This document shows positions 9,321 to 17,638 of a DNA stretch of 64,000 nucleotides, piece after piece. The notes below the pieces were generated by a model. The model ran no database searches, was not told where the DNA came from, and saw nothing but the letters and a program-made list of their open reading frames with translations. Position numbers and translations under genes: made by a program. Positions within the stretch are counted from its first letter, which is position 1; each line of letters begins with the position of its first letter. Source of the stretch: Polaribacter pectinis (GTDB lineage: Bacteria; Bacteroidota; Bacteroidia; Flavobacteriales; Flavobacteriaceae); contig NZ_CP060695.1 in the NCBI RefSeq assembly GCF_014352875.1, positions 2,325,501-2,389,500 of the forward strand, in the 5' to 3' direction.

Positions 9321-10346
9321 TTATACGTATTTTTTAGCTAGAGTCTTTATTCTCTGTGCAATTTTACATCTTAACTCCAAAGGTTCTAAAACTTCAAACC
9401 CTTCTCCTCTTTCTAAAATTTTAGATTCTAATTCGTAATTTAAAATTACTTTTAGAGTAATATCTATATACCCTTTTTCTAAAGTTTTTAAATTCTCCTT
9501 ATTTCCAGAAGATTGAGATTCGTGAATTGGTTTTGTTTGCACATAAGGCCACAAATCTTTACTTACTCTTATTTTTACTTTTTGTGGTTTTTGACTCTCT
9601 TTTAAAGTAACACCAATTGCATCTTCGAAATATTCTTCAAAATTAATATCTGAATTGATGAATTCAATCTTTAACTCATTTATACTTTCAATTCTATCCA
9701 ATGCTTTTTTAAAAACTTTCCCTTCTGATACATTATATCCAAATACAAACCAACGATTGTTATATTGTTTTAAATAATATGGATGTAACTCATATTCTTC
9801 AGTATTATTTTTTGTAAAACTTTTACTTACAATTTTTAAAGGTGTCTTATAAATAATTGCTCTGTATAATTCAGATATATATTCTAAACCAGAAACATAA
9901 GGATTATTTTCAAAACCTATAACTGGTTCTTCTGAAGTTAATAAACCAAAACTGGATTCTAAACGAGTTGACAAATCATTTACCCACTCAAATTGAGGCA
10001 TTCCTTTAAATCTATTTAAGGTCATTAAAGCTTCCTTTAATTGACTTGCTTCAGATTCATTTATTGGCTGATTATTAATAGAGAAACTTAAATCGCTATA
10101 TCTTCTGTAAACGCTTCTACCCTCTTTAATTTCTTCAATTGGCGCATTGTAACCTTTTGAATCTTTCATGAAAAGAATATCATCGTAAATCTGTCTTTTT
10201 TGAATTCCAGAATTTGAAGGATCATAATCGAATAATGCTTCGTTACACTCTTCAATTAGATCATTAATGAAATATCTTTTACCTGGATTTCTAAAACATT
10301 TATCTAATGTTTGATATCTTAAAATAGCATTTTTGTTTGTAGACAT
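9321..10346 (-). CDS. WYL-domain transcriptional regulator
   Basis: A 341-residue protein with an N-terminal winged helix-turn-helix (about 1-90, RYQTLDKCFRNPGKRYFINDL), a central WYL domain (about 150-235, with HPYYLKQYNNRWFVFGY) and a C-terminal WCX-like extension. WYL regulators bind nucleic-acid ligands and commonly head phage defence operons (CapW and BrxR are named examples) as autorepressors. It is the first gene of the minus-strand unit that continues through the ATPase pair to the restriction genes. The promoter region in front carries a promoter-like pair and repeated TTGTTTTA boxes that could be its operator. Confidence 0.88.
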   Translation of the reverse strand: MSTNKNAILRYQTLDKCFRNPGKRYFINDLIEECNEALFDYDPSNSGIQKRQIYDDILFMKDSKGYNAPIEEIKEGRSVYRRYSDLSFSINNQPINESEASQLKEALMTLNRFKGMPQFEWVNDLSTRLESSFGLLTSEEPVIGFENNPYVSGLEYISELYRAIIYKTPLKIVSKSFTKNNTEEYELHPYYLKQYNNRWFVFGYNVSEGKVFKKALDRIESINELKIEFINSDINFEEYFEDAIGVTLKESQKPQKVKIRVSKDLWPYVQTKPIHESQSSGNKENLKTLEKGYIDITLKVILNYELESKILERGEGFEVLEPLELRCKIAQRIKTLAKKYV

Positions 10347-10379
10347 ATTTTCTTTTTCAATAGATAATCATAGCGACCT

Positions 10380-10409
10380 TAAATATAATTAAAACAACTT
10401 GTAAAACAA
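10380..10409 (-). promoter_or_regulatory. Promoter of the WYL/ATPase/R-M operon with possible operator
   Basis: On the minus strand, TTG (10407-10409) is followed after 19 bp by TATATTTA (10380-10387), a 7 of 8 match to TAnnTTTG at the normal spacing. Between them lie two direct copies of TTGTTTTA and the small palindrome ACAACTTGT, plausible binding sites for the WYL repressor encoded just downstream. Confidence 0.5.
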
Positions 10410-10439
10410 TTTAATTAATTATGAATTCTCTTTTTATTT

Positions 10440-10858
10440 ATGTTGGTGCAAATCTAAAAAGTATGAATGCACCTATTCTGCACATATTTTAAAGATAGAT
10501 TGAACTTGCCAAAACTTAATTTTTGATTTATATTCGTTTTAATGATTTATTAGCGTGCAGGTAGATTGCATTGTATAAAGCAATATTTGCACTGTTCTTT
10601 GAAATAAAACCGTAGTATAAAAAATTGATTACCTGTTTAGGCAGGTGTTCTGCTGTATTCGGCAGTAGGTTGCAGTTTACTGTAACTAAATGTTATTATC
10701 GTTATTGTATTGAAGTTAAGTCTTCTTATAGTAATATTTTTTTATATTTTTTTAAGTATTATTTTTTTAATTATTTATAATTATTAATTTATTACAATTC
10801 ATAAAGAAAGAATTGATGCTGCGGTTTTTATTTTAAAAATAAATCAATTCTCAAAAAA
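10440..10858 (+). ncRNA. Candidate retron non-coding RNA (msr-msd) and leader
   Basis: This 419-bp stretch before the reverse transcriptase has no gene but several stems. They are GGTGCA/TGCACC (10445-10473), GTGCA/TGCAC enclosing TTGC/GCAA (10555-10592), ACCTG/CAGGT (10631-10646), CTGC/GCAG (10650-10665) and TTGCAG/CTGTAA (10670-10685). A 9-bp stem AGAATTGAT/ATCAATTCT follows directly before the start codon, with a very AT-rich stretch in between. Retron RNAs sit in this position and are rich in such hairpins. I could not identify the paired a1/a2 ends or the branching G with certainty, so the boundaries are approximate. Confidence 0.45.
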
Positions 10859-12241
10859 ATGAAATTAGCTATTGACCAAGAAAAAAAAATAAAACAACTT
10901 TTTGCTAAAATGAATAGCAAAGAGGAGTTTCTTCAACTTTTAAATTTCTCTAAAAAGATTATTTATAAGGAGGAAACAATTCCATTTACTATTACACAAC
11001 TAAATTTTTACATTTCTAAAGACAGTAATAAGTTCAATTCCAAAAAAAAATATTACCACACTTTTGAAATCAAGAAAAAATCTGGAGCCCCCAGAACCAT
11101 TCACGCACCTTGCAAAGGCTTATTAGAGTTTCAAAAATCTTTAAATATAATACTTCAAGCACTTCATAAACCACACGAAGCTGCAACTGGTTTTGTACCA
11201 AATAAATCAATCGTTGAGAATGCAAAAAAGCATATAAATAAAAATTATGTGTACAATATTGATTTAAAAGATTTCTTTCCGAGTGTTGATGCTGCAAGAG
11301 TTTGGGGTAGATTAAAAGTAGCACCATTTAATTTAGGGAGTTCTGATAACAGAAAACAGATTGCCAATATGATAAAATCTTTGTGTTGCCATAAAATGAA
11401 AGTTGAGAGATTTGTGGACAATAACTGGATTAAGTTAGAAAAACTTGTTTTACCTCAAGGTGCAGCAACATCACCAACGCTTACCAATGCTATCTGTGAA
11501 AGAATGGATATTAAATTGACTGGTCTTGCCAATCGTTTTAATTTGGATTACACAAGATATGCAGATGACATTACTTTTAGTAGTAACCATAACACATACA
11601 AAATATCATTAGAAAAAGAAGAAGCAATTTTTGAAAAAGACACCACGTTTGATATTGAATTAAGACGCATTATTAAAGAACAGAATTTCCATATAAAAGA
11701 AACAAAAGTAAGATTACAAAAAAGAGGCTATAGACAAGAAGTTACTGGTTTAGTGGTAAACGACAAAATAAATATTAAAAGAAGCTATATTAAAAGTGTA
11801 AGGCATAATTTGTATTTATGGGAAAGGTTTGGTTATGATAAAGCTTATGAATTATTTTTAAATAATTACTTAAAGGAAAAAGGACACACTAAAAAAGGGA
11901 ATCCTAATATGTTGATGGTGCTTGAAGGGAAGTTGTTATATTTAAAAATGGTAAAAGGAGAATCAGATTCTACATACTTAAAACTAAAAAGTAGGTTTGA
12001 TAAACTATCTATTACACCACAACCTGTGGAGAAAATCAAAAAAAGACTAACTCTAAAGGAAAAAAGATTAAAAACTGACAATGCTAAAAATAAATCTGAT
12101 ATTTCAAGTATTGAATTTATGAAATTGGTAGCTAAAGCGAAAGCAAAAAAAGAAGCTAATAAAAAGAAGAATATTAATAAAATTTTAGATGTACTTTTTG
12201 AAAAGGGTTTAGATGAAGCTATGAAACTTTACGATAAATAA
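10859..12241 (+). CDS. Retron-type reverse transcriptase
   Basis: A 460-residue reverse transcriptase. Visible are the first catalytic aspartate in DLKDFFPSV (D135), QGAATSPTLTNAI, and YADD at residues 234-237. Two features typical of retron enzymes are present: the NAxxH motif (NAKKH, residues 121-125) and a VTGL box (VTGLVVN) in the thumb region. Retron enzymes copy their own RNA into a branched RNA-DNA hybrid that guards a toxic effector against phage. The C-terminal 60 residues are highly basic and could bind nucleic acid. A structured leader precedes it and an unknown gene follows 1 bp after its stop, as expected for a retron with an accessory protein. Confidence 0.88.
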   Translation: MKLAIDQEKKIKQLFAKMNSKEEFLQLLNFSKKIIYKEETIPFTITQLNFYISKDSNKFNSKKKYYHTFEIKKKSGAPRTIHAPCKGLLEFQKSLNIILQALHKPHEAATGFVPNKSIVENAKKHINKNYVYNIDLKDFFPSVDAARVWGRLKVAPFNLGSSDNRKQIANMIKSLCCHKMKVERFVDNNWIKLEKLVLPQGAATSPTLTNAICERMDIKLTGLANRFNLDYTRYADDITFSSNHNTYKISLEKEEAIFEKDTTFDIELRRIIKEQNFHIKETKVRLQKRGYRQEVTGLVVNDKINIKRSYIKSVRHNLYLWERFGYDKAYELFLNNYLKEKGHTKKGNPNMLMVLEGKLLYLKMVKGESDSTYLKLKSRFDKLSITPQPVEKIKKRLTLKEKRLKTDNAKNKSDISSIEFMKLVAKAKAKKEANKKKNINKILDVLFEKGLDEAMKLYDK

Positions 12242-12242
12242 T

Positions 12243-13025
12243 ATGGCAAAACATAAAAAGGAAAATTTAGAAAAACTTCTTAAATTAATTGAAGAAATTA
12301 GTAATGATTCTGAAAACTTATGGTTTAAGGAGGAATTGTCAAAACGTTTTCAAAATGATTCTACAATAAATAACGATAGTACTTTAATTAAGAATATTCA
12401 CGAATATTGTATCAAAGAAATAATTGCAGATCAGGCTAATAAATTTTATAAAGACTTTAAAATTAAAGAAATTAAGGAAACTTTAATTCAAGATTTTATT
12501 AGAATGGAGCAGTTTCGAAGAGAAGATAATTTTGAGGATTTTAGTTTAGCAATGTTTCAACAAATCGAAAATATAGTAATTTATTTATATGAAAAATATT
12601 CTTTAAATAAAAAAGTTGTTGCTTCGTCAAATGAATATATTACATCAATAATCAATTCAAGTTCAAAAAAATTTTATAGAAATTCTAGAGGGCCTAAAAT
12701 TGGTAGATTTATAACGATGAAATTTGATGAGAAAAAACATTTTAATATTTTAAACGAGAAATGGTTTTTTAATCATAAGTTTAGAGCTGTACTTTATTAC
12801 TTTTATTTTAATGAATTAATTAAGTTTAATACCCAAGGTTTTGATGAAATTTACAATCAAGGTAATAATTTATACTTAATTCGAAATAGAAACCATAGAG
12901 GATTAGCACCAACTTATTATCAACAGAAAGTATATGATGAAATAATCCCATCTCATAATAAGTATTATTTCAATTTTCTAGGTTTTTTAGAAAGATTTAC
13001 TTCAAATATAAATACCAATTTATAA
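12243..13025 (+). CDS. Unknown partner of the retron reverse transcriptase (possible effector)
   Basis: A 260-residue, helix-rich, soluble protein that begins 1 bp after the reverse transcriptase stop, so both are translated from one message. No family is recognised with certainty. Near residues 213-218 it has LIRNRNHRG, which recalls the R-N...H signature of HEPN ribonucleases. The spacing (R-x3-H) is shorter than the usual R-x4-6-H, unless the preceding residues are counted differently. By position it is the best candidate for the toxic effector of this retron. That is inference from gene order. Confidence 0.6.
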   Translation: MAKHKKENLEKLLKLIEEISNDSENLWFKEELSKRFQNDSTINNDSTLIKNIHEYCIKEIIADQANKFYKDFKIKEIKETLIQDFIRMEQFRREDNFEDFSLAMFQQIENIVIYLYEKYSLNKKVVASSNEYITSIINSSSKKFYRNSRGPKIGRFITMKFDEKKHFNILNEKWFFNHKFRAVLYYFYFNELIKFNTQGFDEIYNQGNNLYLIRNRNHRGLAPTYYQQKVYDEIIPSHNKYYFNFLGFLERFTSNINTNL

Positions 13026-13086
13026 TTATTGCATAACCATTGCACACATCTATCGTTAGTTTGTATCAAAATTAAAAAGATAGATT

Positions 13087-14436
13087 ATGAGAAATGCAAT
13101 TACAATTTTAGATCATTTACAATTTGACTGTCCAACACAAGAACAAAGAACTGCCTTATTAGGTATGTCAGACTTTGTTAAAAAAGAAAACAAAGATGAT
13201 TTCTTTATTTTGTGTGGCGCAGCTGGAACTGGGAAAACTTCAATTACTACAGCATTAATTGGTTATTTAAACACTAAATGTATTGCATACAATATAGCAG
13301 CACCAACAGGTAGAGCTGCCAGAATTTTAGGTAGAAAATCTAAAACAATTAATAGTACAATCCATTCTTTAATTTACAATGTGTCTTCAAATGCTAAAAC
13401 TGGTGAAGTTATTTTTCGTTTAAAGAATAATGATGTAAAAGATTTTAATGTTTACATTATAGATGAAGCTTCTATGATTTCAGCAAAACCTCCTGTTGAT
13501 TCTGATAGTTTGTTCAAGTCTAAAAACTCACTTTTATCAGATTTAATAAAGTTTGTAAAATCTGGAAATAGTAATAATAAAATCATCTTTTTAGGAGATA
13601 GCAATCAATTACCTCCAGTAAACGAAAAAATATCATTAGCACTTTCAAAAGAATATTTAAATACTACTTTTAAATTAACTGGAGAAGCAAAACTTTTAAC
13701 GGAGGTTAAAAGACAAGAAGATGGAAGCTATGTTCTTAAAAATGCTACAAAATTGAGGTTGGGTATTGAAAATGACTTAAAACATGTACCTCTTCATGAT
13801 ATTAGAAAATTATCTATTGAAGATGCTTCAAGAGATTATGTTTTGGATTATTTAGCAAATGGTCAAGATGCTATTATTTCGATTGGCTGCACTCACAAAA
13901 TGAATAAAATGTTCAACAATAATGTGAGAAATAAAATTTATGGGTTTAATAAAAAAGTTGTCGAAAAAGAAGATTTGTTATTAGTCAATCAAACTTGGAA
14001 AAGAAATGATTTTCAATTATATAGTGGAGATCATATTGTTGTAAAAGACATCGACTTATCAAAAACCGAAAAAGTAGCAGGTTTACATTTTGTGCCAATA
14101 AAAATTGAATCAAAAAACATGGAAGGTAAATTAGAAATAATTGATGATTATTTACTCTTAGATTCATTAAACAACCCACAAGGTATTCATGCAAAACAAG
14201 AAAACATTTTACGTCATGAAAGGTTTCAAAAAAATAAAGTATTTAGAGAAACCTTAATGCCTTGGGACGATAGATATGTTGGTGCAATAAGAGCCACTTA
14301 TGGACATTCAATTACATGCAACAAAGCACAAGGTGGTGAATGGGACAGAGTTTTGGTAAATTCTTACTTTATGCCTTCGTTAAAGTTTCAATATACCGCC
14401 ATCACAAGAGCAAAAGAAAAAGTTTGTTTTTATTAA
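13087..14436 (+). CDS. RecD/Pif1-like superfamily 1 DNA helicase
   Basis: A 449-residue helicase. Walker A GAAGTGKT is at residues 44-51; IIDEAS (motif II), GDSNQLPPV (motif III), YGHSITCNKAQGGEW (motif V region) and QYTAITRAKEKV (motif VI) follow in order. This is the RecD2/Dda-like SF1B layout with a UvrD_C_2-type end, acting 5'-3' on DNA ends or forks. It lies 61 bp after the retron partner on the same strand and could be transcribed with it. Whether it is part of the retron, a general helicase of the integrative element, or a separate defence gene cannot be decided here. Confidence 0.85.
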   Translation: MRNAITILDHLQFDCPTQEQRTALLGMSDFVKKENKDDFFILCGAAGTGKTSITTALIGYLNTKCIAYNIAAPTGRAARILGRKSKTINSTIHSLIYNVSSNAKTGEVIFRLKNNDVKDFNVYIIDEASMISAKPPVDSDSLFKSKNSLLSDLIKFVKSGNSNNKIIFLGDSNQLPPVNEKISLALSKEYLNTTFKLTGEAKLLTEVKRQEDGSYVLKNATKLRLGIENDLKHVPLHDIRKLSIEDASRDYVLDYLANGQDAIISIGCTHKMNKMFNNNVRNKIYGFNKKVVEKEDLLLVNQTWKRNDFQLYSGDHIVVKDIDLSKTEKVAGLHFVPIKIESKNMEGKLEIIDDYLLLDSLNNPQGIHAKQENILRHERFQKNKVFRETLMPWDDRYVGAIRATYGHSITCNKAQGGEWDRVLVNSYFMPSLKFQYTAITRAKEKVCFY

Positions 14437-14442
14437 AATTAA

Positions 14443-14880
14443 CTATGGGTTAATTGTAAACTTTACTCCAAAATAAACCAACTCTCCTTTTTCTAAATCA
14501 AAATGAGGAATTTGACCAAATTGATTTACAGCCATATTTTTAATTTTATGATAGCGTTTTAAATTGGCAACTAGTCTTACAATATCTCCTTTTGTAGCTG
14601 GCTTGTCTTGCTCAGAAATTAATATATTTTTGGCTACTTCAACCAAACCTATTCCTAGTGCAGCATTAGCAACACCAGCAACACTTACTTGTTCTATTTT
14701 AGTTTTACTCTCTTCCTTTTCTTCTTTTATCTGAAGATTTGTTGATTTAATTGATACATCAACATTTTTAAAACGATGAAACGAGACCCTACAAGAAGCA
14801 CTACAAAACCGCTGTATTTTTCTTCTTTTTGGAACGAAATCCTTTTTACAATATTGACAGGTATATTCTCTTTCTTCCAT
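14443..14880 (-). CDS. Zinc-ribbon protein, conserved module of the integrative element (copy A)
   Basis: A 145-residue protein opening with a two-pair cysteine cluster (CQYCKKDFVPKRR then FCSASCRVSFHR), like a small zinc ribbon, followed by a charged linker, a small hydrophobic stretch (VAGVANAALGIGLVEVAKN) and a C-terminal region with DKPATKGDIVRL. A clear paralogue lies at 50047-50451 in the second element, again near the integrase. Conservation of the pair in two tandem elements suggests a role in element maintenance, excision or regulation. No named family is known to me. Confidence 0.75.
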   Translation of the reverse strand: MEEREYTCQYCKKDFVPKRRKIQRFCSASCRVSFHRFKNVDVSIKSTNLQIKEEKEESKTKIEQVSVAGVANAALGIGLVEVAKNILISEQDKPATKGDIVRLVANLKRYHKIKNMAVNQFGQIPHFDLEKGELVYFGVKFTINP

Positions 14881-14944
14881 ATTTAAACAAATTAAGCGTT
14901 AATTGTACGTACAAATAACGCTTAATTTATATAAAACGCAACAT

Positions 14945-15625
14945 TTAGTCAATTTTTATATTAAAAACACTCTCTAACAAATACATTTGAGATTCTTCAT
15001 CTGTAATATATTTTTGCCTTTTCTTTTTCACTTTTTTTGAAGTTTTATCATCTCTGTTATTATCCAAAGGAATGTTTTCTTTTAATTTTTCATAATTAAT
15101 AGTATCACTAGTATACCAAGTTTTCTTCTCTTCTTCTGATGATGGAAAAGTTTCTTCAATTGCTGTAAAGTGTTTCTGATAATGAATATCCTGAAGTTCA
15201 AATAAGTGTAAGTATTTCTTAAGGTGTTTCTCTTTCGATACTTTTAATACCCTTAACATTTCTTGAGAAAAATACATACAAACATATAAAAGCTGTTTGT
15301 AGTTTTTCTCTAAATACTCAAATTGCTCAGGTTCTAAATTTTGTTTGTAATCTATTAAAAGAAACAAATTCTTTTTAAGAACATCTTGTTTTTTTAATAA
15401 TAGTTGTAAATCTGTATCAGCTTCTAAATGATAATTAATTTCTAAACTTTCACAAATCCATAATCTATCAAAGGGTTGCATTATTTCTTGCAATTCTGCT
15501 ATCTCTTCAAACTCAACATACTCTAATACTGTATCTATAGGAATATAAACAATGGAAGGATACATCAATCCTGCTCGTAAAAGCTCATAGATTTCAAATG
15601 TATTTTGTACTGTTTTTTTACTCAT
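14945..15625 (-). CDS. Unknown gene next to integrase A
   Basis: A 226-residue soluble, helical, highly charged protein with no recognised domain. A lysine-rich patch (KTSKKVKKKRQKYIT) near residues 190-210 may contact DNA. It starts 3 bp after the integrase stop on the same strand and is therefore co-transcribed with it. The equivalent slot in element B is filled by a 324-residue gene (50823-51797). The two show little obvious similarity apart from position, so the slot, not the sequence, is conserved. It may encode a recombination directionality factor or regulator, but this is only positional. Confidence 0.6.
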   Translation of the reverse strand: MSKKTVQNTFEIYELLRAGLMYPSIVYIPIDTVLEYVEFEEIAELQEIMQPFDRLWICESLEINYHLEADTDLQLLLKKQDVLKKNLFLLIDYKQNLEPEQFEYLEKNYKQLLYVCMYFSQEMLRVLKVSKEKHLKKYLHLFELQDIHYQKHFTAIEETFPSSEEEKKTWYTSDTINYEKLKENIPLDNNRDDKTSKKVKKKRQKYITDEESQMYLLESVFNIKID

Positions 15626-15628
15626 AGC

Positions 15629-17218
15629 TTATTTAAAAAGGTTTGAATAGTCTTCAGGTAATTCAGCATCAATTTCTCTTAAATATTTCTCCAAAGCACT
15701 CATTGAGCTATGCCCTGTAATGAGCATTAAATTACTTTTTGCCTCAAAAGGAGCTGAATCTTCTCTCAACTTTCTATATAATTTAGAGATAAATGTGTGT
15801 CTAAAGCTATAAATACCATAATCTTCATTCAATTTAAAATGATCCTTTACTACCCTTCTAAATCTTTTAGAAAAATGATCTCTTCTATTGGTTTCATTGG
15901 CATCCCAAAAAGCTCCAATTTTATTTGGTGTAAATAAAAACGATTCTTTATCTAATTTGGATAAATCTGGTAATTCATCAAATAAAATACTAGGAATAAT
16001 TTTCGTTTTTAAAGGACTGTTTTTTGCTTTAAACTGAACTGTTTTTGTATCTAAATTGATATCCTTAATTCTTAGTCGACAAACTTCTATAGGTCTTATA
16101 AAATTATAAGCAACAAACTTTATAAATAGCAATAAATTAGGGTCTTCTTTAATTAAGTATTCAAAAATACTTTCTTGTACTTTTAAAGTATATGTTTTAT
16201 GCCTTTCTGGTTTCGATTTCATAACAGGAATTGAAGGAATATAATTTTCTTCAATTACTTCATTATTTTTTAAAACTTGAAATAAACTACCCAATTCTGT
16301 TCTATAATTATTTCGATTTCTGGCACTTGTTTTTAAAGCGATATCATTTAAATATGCCATTAAATCTTTTCTAGTAACATCTTTAATACTTTTCTTTTCT
16401 GGATACGTTTCTTGCATCCAAACAACAAAGCGATTACTTTTAGATTTATAATCTCGAATTGTTCTTTCACTTACTTCTTTCGATTTTAATTCTAATGCTA
16501 AATCGAAAGCTTTGGCTATAGAAATAATTTCTAAAAATTCATTTCTTTCATTTACGTGCGATTCATGCACGTAATCTTCGTGCTGACTTTTTGCAGTATT
16601 TTTAACAATTTCACTGGTGTTTTCGACTGTTCCATTATCATCTGCACGTACTTGCACGTACTGTTTCGTTTTTACGTGCTCTTCATTATTCAGCTTTTTG
16701 GAAGATGTGTTTTCATCTTTAAATACTTTCTCATTATTCTCTTCAGTGTTCACTTTTGGAACAATAACGTTATCTGCCAACGCATCTTTAATTGCGTTTT
16801 TAACTGCTTGGTTAATTACTGAATTTAAATCCTCTTTCTCGGAGTCATCTTTTGATTCAACTTTTGGTTTAGTTTGTGCTTCTTCATTAACTAATTTATG
16901 ATACAGATCAGAATTTTCTTCGAAAGGATTAAAGCCCAGTTTAAGTAATTTTAGTAAGTTTTTTCTGTAGGAAGTTAAAATAGCCAACCTTGCTTCTTTG
17001 GTTTTGTAATTATTTACTTTACCATAGATATTGGCCATTCTTGTCATTTTTCCTGTTTCAGGGTTTCTGAAAGAAAAACGGACATACCAACGCTTCTTTA
17101 AATCGCCATTTGCAATGTAAATTTTGGGTATAGAAAAAAGTTGTGATTTTTTCGAATCGTGTTCCAAATCGTGTTCAATTTTTGTAGTAAAGGTAAGATA
17201 TTCATAAATTGATTGCAT
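15629..17218 (-). CDS. Tyrosine site-specific integrase of element A
   Basis: A 529-residue tyrosine recombinase. The N-terminal part (WYVRFSFRNPETGKM) is an arm-binding domain, followed by a long poorly conserved linker, a SAM-like core-binding domain (about 230-330) and the catalytic domain. Active-site elements seen are FIRPIEVCRL, FRHTFISK and a final ITGHSSMSALEKYLR with the presumed tyrosine. It begins 51 bp from the partial tRNA repeat, the normal position for a tRNA-targeting integrase. It is a clear relative of the integrase at 51810-53120 (shared RFSFRNPETGK-, GFNP(F/Y)E(E/D)NS and KYLR(E/D)IDAELP(E/D)DYS blocks). The linker is unusually long compared with its relative. Confidence 0.92.
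   Translation of the reverse strand: MQSIYEYLTFTTKIEHDLEHDSKKSQLFSIPKIYIANGDLKKRWYVRFSFRNPETGKMTRMANIYGKVNNYKTKEARLAILTSYRKNLLKLLKLGFNPFEENSDLYHKLVNEEAQTKPKVESKDDSEKEDLNSVINQAVKNAIKDALADNVIVPKVNTEENNEKVFKDENTSSKKLNNEEHVKTKQYVQVRADDNGTVENTSEIVKNTAKSQHEDYVHESHVNERNEFLEIISIAKAFDLALELKSKEVSERTIRDYKSKSNRFVVWMQETYPEKKSIKDVTRKDLMAYLNDIALKTSARNRNNYRTELGSLFQVLKNNEVIEENYIPSIPVMKSKPERHKTYTLKVQESIFEYLIKEDPNLLLFIKFVAYNFIRPIEVCRLRIKDINLDTKTVQFKAKNSPLKTKIIPSILFDELPDLSKLDKESFLFTPNKIGAFWDANETNRRDHFSKRFRRVVKDHFKLNEDYGIYSFRHTFISKLYRKLREDSAPFEAKSNLMLITGHSSMSALEKYLREIDAELPEDYSNLFK
16553..16680. repeat. Clustered GCACGTA boxes within the integrase linker
   Basis: Within 130 bp of the integrase linker coding region the word ACGTGC/GCACGTA occurs five times in both orientations. 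This part of the protein is not conserved with the other integrase, so the repeats may be protein or DNA signals, for example extra recombinase arm sites. Low confidence in function. Confidence 0.3.
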
Positions 17219-17247
17219 AAAAAAACAGTTTAGAGACCTAAACTGTT
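17219..17247 (-). terminator. Hairpin terminator between tRNA remnant and integrase A
   Basis: On the minus strand a 10-bp stem AACAGTTTAG/CTAAACTGTT with a 4-nt loop is followed by a T run that reaches the integrase start codon. It would stop transcripts from the tRNA side just before the integrase. An equivalent hairpin with a different stem but a similar loop exists at 53178-53207. Confidence 0.7.
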
Positions 17248-17268
17248 GTTTTATACTGATTTAAAGTA

Positions 17269-17311
17269 GTAGCGGGAACTGGACTCGAACCAGTGACCTT
17301 CGGGTTATGAG
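17269..17311 (-). other. att site: 43-bp copy of initiator tRNA 3' half (element A/B junction)
   Basis: Identical over 43 bp to 53230-53272, the 3' half of the tRNA gene from the discriminator base to the anticodon loop. After position 17311 the sequence departs from tRNA, so this is not a functional tRNA but a duplicated attachment site. It is the boundary between element A (left) and element B (right). Confidence 0.88.
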
Positions 17312-17360
17312 TTCGACAAAAACCGCCAAAACACCCTTATTTGTAGCCAAATATTATAAA

Positions 17361-17384
17361 ATCGTTTACGATAGCGTTTACGAT
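17361..17384 (+). repeat. Tandem 12-bp repeats at left end of element B (possible arm sites)
   Basis: Two adjacent 12-mers, ATCGTTTACGAT and AGCGTTTACGAT, lie 50 bp inside the left att site. A matching pair, AACGTTTACGGT and AGCGTTTACGGT, lies inside the right end at 53127-53150. Paired repeats at both ends of one element are the usual arrangement of integrase or excisionase arm sites. The rest of 17312-17638 is AT-rich and shows no gene. Confidence 0.55.
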
Positions 17385-17638
17385 GATTATTATTAATTTC
17401 TATTCAAATATACACATTATTATAAGATAACTAACATCTATAAAAAAACTAAAATATCACCTAGCATTAAGCAAATATAATTTTACTTTTTTTTTAAAAA
17501 AATTTTATGATGAAACATTCTGCATCTAATTATTTATTATCAGTACTTCGCTTAAAAAACACTCTTTTAAAAATATTTTGATACCAAAAAACAAATAATT
17601 AATTCTTTTTTATTAAATTTAAGAGCTATACAAAAAGA

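Noticed and set aside
10859..12241. Group II intron or DGR reverse transcriptase
   Set aside because: No maturase or intron ends, no template/variable repeat pair; NAxxH and VTGL point to a retron.
17269..17340. A second tRNA gene in front of the array
   Set aside because: Only the 3' half up to the anticodon loop is present; no 5' half or acceptor strand follows, so it is an attachment-site copy.
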